From Acidobacteriota bacterium (GTDB taxonomy: Bacteria; Acidobacteriota; Thermoanaerobaculia; Thermoanaerobaculales; Sulfomarinibacteraceae), in assembly GCA_015493585.1 (NCBI GenBank), contig WGCW01000077.1, forward strand, positions 1 through 47,092: a stretch of 47,092 bases of DNA. The letters are read 5' to 3'. The notes beneath the pieces were generated by a model. That model searched no databases and had not been told where the DNA came from. It was given only the letters and a program-made list of their open reading frames with translations. A program made the translations under genes and the position numbers. Below are positions 43,551-47,092 of this stretch, one piece after another (the stretch's first letter is position 1; the number at the start of each line of letters is the position of its first letter).

Positions 43551-45830
43551 GTGACCTATCGAAAGGCCTTGATGCTGGCCGGAGCCCTGGCGCTTGCCGG
43601 AACCCTTCACGCGGGAGGGCTCGCCACTCTTGCCCGCTCCGGCCAGTGGCGCAAGGTCCTCGAAATCGCGCGCGTCAGAGAGGCGCAGCTCCCGTTGAGC
43701 CCGTCGGAATCGCTGATCGTGGCGCAGGCGGCGGCGGTCACCGGCGAATGGGACACGGAGCAGACTTTCCTCGCACATGCGCTTGGAGATCCCGATACCG
43801 GCGACGTCGCGGCGGTGCTACTCGCGCAGCCGATCGTCGACGAGGATCCTGCGCGCGCGTTTGATCTCGTCTTTCCCGTGCTCAGAAAAGCGCCCTCCTC
43901 CGAGCTGAGGGGCGCCGCGGCCGCCATCATCCGTACCGCCGTGCTCAAGGGGGTGCACCACCGGCGCCGCAGGCGCCTGGAGCGGATCCTCAGGCGTCTT
44001 CCGCGTCTGTTGCGAAGGGAGGAGAGCGAGGCGCTGGCTGAAACGGCTGGCGCACCGGGGCGCCGGCGGCTGGCCGCTCTGCTCAAACGATCGGCCGGAG
44101 ATTTGCCAGCCCTGCGCGCTGCCCGGGCGCTGCAACGCAACGGCTCGCCTTCCGGCTTCGAGCAGTGGCTGATCGCGCAGACGCTGTACCGGCACGCCGC
44201 CTACGGCGAGGCTGAACGGTTGCTCGACCGGCTGGCGCACCGCAGGATCCATGGCGTTCCCGCGTGGAAGGTCCGCTTCCTGCGTGGCCGCTGTGCGTTC
44301 CGGCTTTCCCAGTTCAAACGGGCCGGGGCGTGGTACCAACGGGCGTTATCCGCAACTCGCCGCAGATCCGAACGGGCCGATCTGCTCGTACACCTGGCAC
44401 GCGCCCGGGAGCTCGACGGCGATCTTGCCGGCGCAATCCGGGCAGCCGGGGCCGCCCTCCGGACCCGAGGCAGCGATGGCCGCCGGATCCTGTTGCTGCG
44501 CCTCGAGCTCAGGCAGGACCGGTTTGACGCCGCAACCCGTCTCCTGGCGAAGATTCGATCGTGGAGACAACGGGACCGGGGACGCATCCTGATGGCGATC
44601 GCCTGGCACCGGAAACGCCATCCGTCCCGGACGTTGGCTCTGCTCCGGCAGGTGCGTACCCGCTCGTGGAAAGCTCCCGCGCTCATCGCCGCCGCGCGCA
44701 CGGCGCTCGAGCGGGGGGATCCGGAGCTCGCCCTGAGCTCGTTGCAATCGGCCGCACGGGCCGGACCCGGTCCGTTCTGGCGCGACGTGGCCCGCCGCCA
44801 GATGTCCCGGCTTCCCGTCGGCCTCGTCAGGCAATGGCGCAGCTCTGAAGCCCAGGAGCTGGCTCACGCCCAATCATCCGGGAACGCCGGTGCCATTCTG
44901 CGCCGCTGGGCCAGCCTAGAGCCCAGTCAAGACATCCGGGAGAAGCTGCGGGCGCGGGTGGCAGCCTCCCGCGCACCCAAGGCCGTCCCTGACTTCAGGT
45001 GGCGGGGGCACACCGCTCATGTGCTGTGGAGTCTCGGCCTGAACCGGCTCGCCGTTCGTTGGGATCCCGGGGGCTTCCCCGTCAACGGCGTGACTGCCGC
45101 GGCGTGGTCGGCCGAGCAGATGCTCCTCGGTAACCGCGCAGCATGGGCCATCCGGTACGCCGCCGCTGCGGCGGGCTCGCACCGGTCCCGGGTCCCCGCA
45201 TGTTTGCTCCCTCCCTCCGTTCAGATGGCGGCTTACCCGCTCCCGCTCGCCAGGCTGGTGGTGCCGGCCGCCCGTGAGGCCGGGATCGATCCGAGCCTGC
45301 TGGCCGGTCTCGTCCGGGAGGAATCCCACTGGAAGAACCGGGCGCTCTCCCGGGTTGGTGCACGCGGCCTGACCCAACTGATGCCCGCCACCGCCCGCCG
45401 GATTGCCACCTCGATAGGGCTCAAACCGCCTACGGCTGAAGGGCTGTTCGATCCAGCGGTGGCCCTGCGGCTCGGTGCACATGAGCTCGCACGGCTGCTC
45501 AAGGCGTTCGGCGGACGCCGCGCTCCCGCGGTTGCGGCATACAACGCAGGAGAGGCGCAGGCGAAGCTCTGGCTCGATAGCTGCGGCACAGATTGCCCGG
45601 ACGCATGGTACGTGCTGACGATCGATTTTGCCGCCACACGGACGTATACCGCCGCCGTCCTCGCTGCTGCCCGCCGGTACGCGAACCTCTATCCCGCCCT
45701 TTCCGGCAACCCTTCGCAGCCTCGTCCAACCCCAGCTACGCTGGCGCCGCCGGCCCGGCCTGGGTTGACACCTTCCCCGCAGGGCCGGACAATGCCAACT
45801 CCGCCTCCAGGCGGCAGGGAGGAACCATGA
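43551..45830 (+). CDS. Secreted lytic transglycosylase with TPR-like N-terminus
   Basis: GTG 43551 begins a signal peptide (MTYRKALMLAGALALAGTLHAG). A 540-residue superhelical, Ala/Arg/Leu-rich TPR-like region follows, as in Slt70. The SLT domain starts near residue 575: GIDPSLLAGLVREESHW with catalytic Glu591, GARGLTQLMPATA (604-616) and AAYNAGEAQ (663-671). A Pro/Thr-rich tail of about 40 residues ends the 759-residue protein. It cleaves peptidoglycan between MurNAc and GlcNAc to a 1,6-anhydro end. Its stop overlaps the carbamate kinase start (ATGA), an unexpected partner. Confidence 0.9.
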   Translation: MTYRKALMLAGALALAGTLHAGGLATLARSGQWRKVLEIARVREAQLPLSPSESLIVAQAAAVTGEWDTEQTFLAHALGDPDTGDVAAVLLAQPIVDEDPARAFDLVFPVLRKAPSSELRGAAAAIIRTAVLKGVHHRRRRRLERILRRLPRLLRREESEALAETAGAPGRRRLAALLKRSAGDLPALRAARALQRNGSPSGFEQWLIAQTLYRHAAYGEAERLLDRLAHRRIHGVPAWKVRFLRGRCAFRLSQFKRAGAWYQRALSATRRRSERADLLVHLARARELDGDLAGAIRAAGAALRTRGSDGRRILLLRLELRQDRFDAATRLLAKIRSWRQRDRGRILMAIAWHRKRHPSRTLALLRQVRTRSWKAPALIAAARTALERGDPELALSSLQSAARAGPGPFWRDVARRQMSRLPVGLVRQWRSSEAQELAHAQSSGNAGAILRRWASLEPSQDIREKLRARVAASRAPKAVPDFRWRGHTAHVLWSLGLNRLAVRWDPGGFPVNGVTAAAWSAEQMLLGNRAAWAIRYAAAAAGSHRSRVPACLLPPSVQMAAYPLPLARLVVPAAREAGIDPSLLAGLVREESHWKNRALSRVGARGLTQLMPATARRIATSIGLKPPTAEGLFDPAVALRLGAHELARLLKAFGGRRAPAVAAYNAGEAQAKLWLDSCGTDCPDAWYVLTIDFAATRTYTAAVLAAARRYANLYPALSGNPSQPRPTPATLAPPARPGLTPSPQGRTMPTPPPGGREEP

Positions 45831-46834
45831 CTGAGAACACAGACCGGCGTCCAGTCGCCGTCATCGCATTCGGAGGCAACGCCCTGTTGCGGCCCCAGGA
45901 TCACGGCACGCAGGAGGAGCAGTTCACCCTCGCCTGGAAAGCCACCCGCTGGCTGGTCGAGATCATCCACCGCGGCTACGAGCTCGCGATCGTCCACGGA
46001 AACGGACCTCAGGTCGGGAACATCATGATCCAGGTCGAGGAAGCGATCACGAAGATCCCACCCCAGTCGCTCGACGTCTGCGTGGCACAGACCCAGGGCT
46101 CGATGGGGTATATGCTGGCCAACCAGTTACGCAACCGTTTTAACGAGGAACAGCTCGAGAAGGACATTGCGGCGGTGCTGACCGAGGTCGTCGTCGACCG
46201 GGAGGACCCCGCGTTCGAGAACCCCTCGAAACCGGTCGGGCCGTACTTTACGGCGTACCGGGCCAACCTGCTGATGCAGGAGGAGGGTTGGCAGATGGTG
46301 GAGGATTCGGGGCGCGGCTGGCGCAAGGTCGTGCCTTCGCCCAAACCGAAGCGGCTTCTCGGCAGCTCCGTGCTGAAAAAACTTGTCGATGACGGCGCCG
46401 TCCTGATCGCTGGGGGTGGCGGGGGGGTTCCCGTCTACCAGGATGTCGGCGGCTACTACCGCGGCGTCGAGGCCGTGATCGACAAGGACTACGTCGCCTC
46501 GATCCTTGCGCGGGATCTCGAGGCCGAGCTCTTCATCGTGCTCACCCAGGTCCCGATGATCGCCGAAAACTTTGGACGGCCGAACCAGCGCTGGTTGCGG
46601 ACACTCCCGATCGCCAAGGCCAAGGAGATGCTGGCGTCGAACCAGTTCCCACCCGGCTCCATGGGACCCAAGGTGACGGCGGCCATCGAGTTCGTCGAAG
46701 CGACGGGGCACGAAGTCCTCATCACGGACGCCGAACACCTCAAGAAGGCTCTGGCCCGGGAGGCCGGCACGTTCATCGTCGCCGATGGCGAGGTCGAGAC
46801 CGCCCAGCTTGCGGATTACGCAAGCCGGGCGTAG
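45827..46834 (+). CDS. arcC: Carbamate kinase
   Basis: ATG 45827 follows GGGAGGAACC and gives 335 residues. Signatures are VIAFGGNALL at the N-terminus, VHGNGPQVGNIMIQ, QTQGSMGYMLANQLRN, IAGGGGGVPV, AVIDKDYVASILARDL, and FPPGSMGPKVTAAIEF near the C-terminus. It makes ATP from carbamoyl phosphate, or the reverse. No arginine deiminase or ornithine carbamoyltransferase genes are adjacent, so the source of carbamoyl phosphate is unclear. Coupled to the transglycosylase by a 4-bp overlap. Confidence 0.94.
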   Translation: MTENTDRRPVAVIAFGGNALLRPQDHGTQEEQFTLAWKATRWLVEIIHRGYELAIVHGNGPQVGNIMIQVEEAITKIPPQSLDVCVAQTQGSMGYMLANQLRNRFNEEQLEKDIAAVLTEVVVDREDPAFENPSKPVGPYFTAYRANLLMQEEGWQMVEDSGRGWRKVVPSPKPKRLLGSSVLKKLVDDGAVLIAGGGGGVPVYQDVGGYYRGVEAVIDKDYVASILARDLEAELFIVLTQVPMIAENFGRPNQRWLRTLPIAKAKEMLASNQFPPGSMGPKVTAAIEFVEATGHEVLITDAEHLKKALAREAGTFIVADGEVETAQLADYASRA

Positions 46835-47092
46835 AGCGCTTCGAGATGATCAACACGGGCCTTCGTTGAAAACCCCTCAACCACGCGGCGACGGGCGGCG
46901 CGTCCGAGCCGTCTGCGCAGTCCGCCGTCCCCAAGGAGGCGTTCGAGCGCTCCGGCAAGCGCAGCTACGTCCTTTTGCGGCACGAGGAGCCCCGTCTCGC
47001 CGCCGGTGACGAGCTCGCGGTTCCCGGCGCAATCGGTCGCCACGACCGCGCGCTCCATCGCCATCGCCTCCCGGATCGTCCCGGTGATCCCC
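46816..47092 (-). CDS. Glycosyltransferase GT4, 5' part beyond window
   Basis: The last 92 codons of a GT-B glycosyltransferase: GIPG/T-type start cut by the edge, then REAMAMERAVVATDCAGNRE, ELVTGGETGLLVPQKDVAAL and a helical end (EALYARLA). The donor-site EA-x-A motif (here REAMAM) is the usual GT4 signature. It converges with arcC, overlapping it by 19 bases. Function within a pathway cannot be read from the fragment. Confidence 0.85.
   Translation of the reverse strand, partial: GITGTIREAMAMERAVVATDCAGNRELVTGGETGLLVPQKDVAALAGALERLLGDGGLRRRLGRAARRRVVEGFSTKARVDHLEALYARLA

Overview
The window is GC-rich DNA from a Gram-negative bacterium. The gene set (propeller-type diguanylate cyclase, CBM9/DUF5916 barrel protein, GCS2-CBS fusion, OPT transporter, DUF6125 protein, YqgE/AlgH, exopolysaccharide genes) and the dispersed intergenic repeats of the TCATCCTGAG type recall Acidobacteriota of the Thermoanaerobaculum kind. 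That placement is inference and no marker gene settles it. No rRNA, tRNA or CRISPR array was recognised.

Layout. 1-9.7 kb: the end of a diguanylate cyclase, a secreted protein of unknown function, a PhoD-type phosphatase, a GYF-domain membrane protein, a secreted TPR protein, an ACT-domain malic enzyme and YqgE. 9.9-16.4 kb: an accessory block holding two broken oxidoreductase genes and, facing them, a two-gene operon. That operon encodes an AAA/DUF4143 ATPase coupled by an ATGA overlap to a 1506-residue protein with a PD-(D/E)xK-like nuclease region, a STAND-like NTPase and a very long helical C-terminus. It looks like an Avs-like anti-phage system and has a near-leaderless promoter. 16.9-26.3 kb: alanine racemase, TauE-like permease, HU, GCS2-CBS ligase, OPT transporter, an orphan PqqD-like protein and an orphan substrate-binding lipoprotein. 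27-30.5 kb: a three-gene exopolysaccharide operon. 30.7-33.8 kb: dgt-rpiB-glyA with 4-bp overlaps. 33.9-34.5 kb: a YefM/YoeB-type toxin-antitoxin pair with a 19-bp palindromic operator containing two TGTACA cores.

34.5-41.1 kb on the minus strand is the most interesting region: a candidate ribosomally made, modified peptide (RiPP) locus. Two short paralogous Cys-containing peptides (60 and 62 aa, too alike in layout to be chance) precede a CBM9/DUF5916 outer-membrane barrel candidate, a radical SAM/SPASM maturase and a peptidase-less ABC exporter. Both peptides have a shared leader motif, a CxC core, a basic stretch and a (Pro-Thr)n tail. A 170-bp copy of the barrel gene's 3' end lies beyond the exporter (167/170 identical), and the left end of a decayed insertion sequence lies upstream of the first peptide, so the locus has been rearranged or mobilised.

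41-47 kb: an AraC-type regulator whose stop codon lies in the insertion-sequence end, a PHP phosphoesterase, a DUF6125 protein, a secreted lytic transglycosylase overlapping carbamate kinase, and the end of a glycosyltransferase. Three gene-free stretches (4.2-5.4, 18.0-19.0 and 26.3-27.0 kb) are filled with one composite dispersed repeat family.
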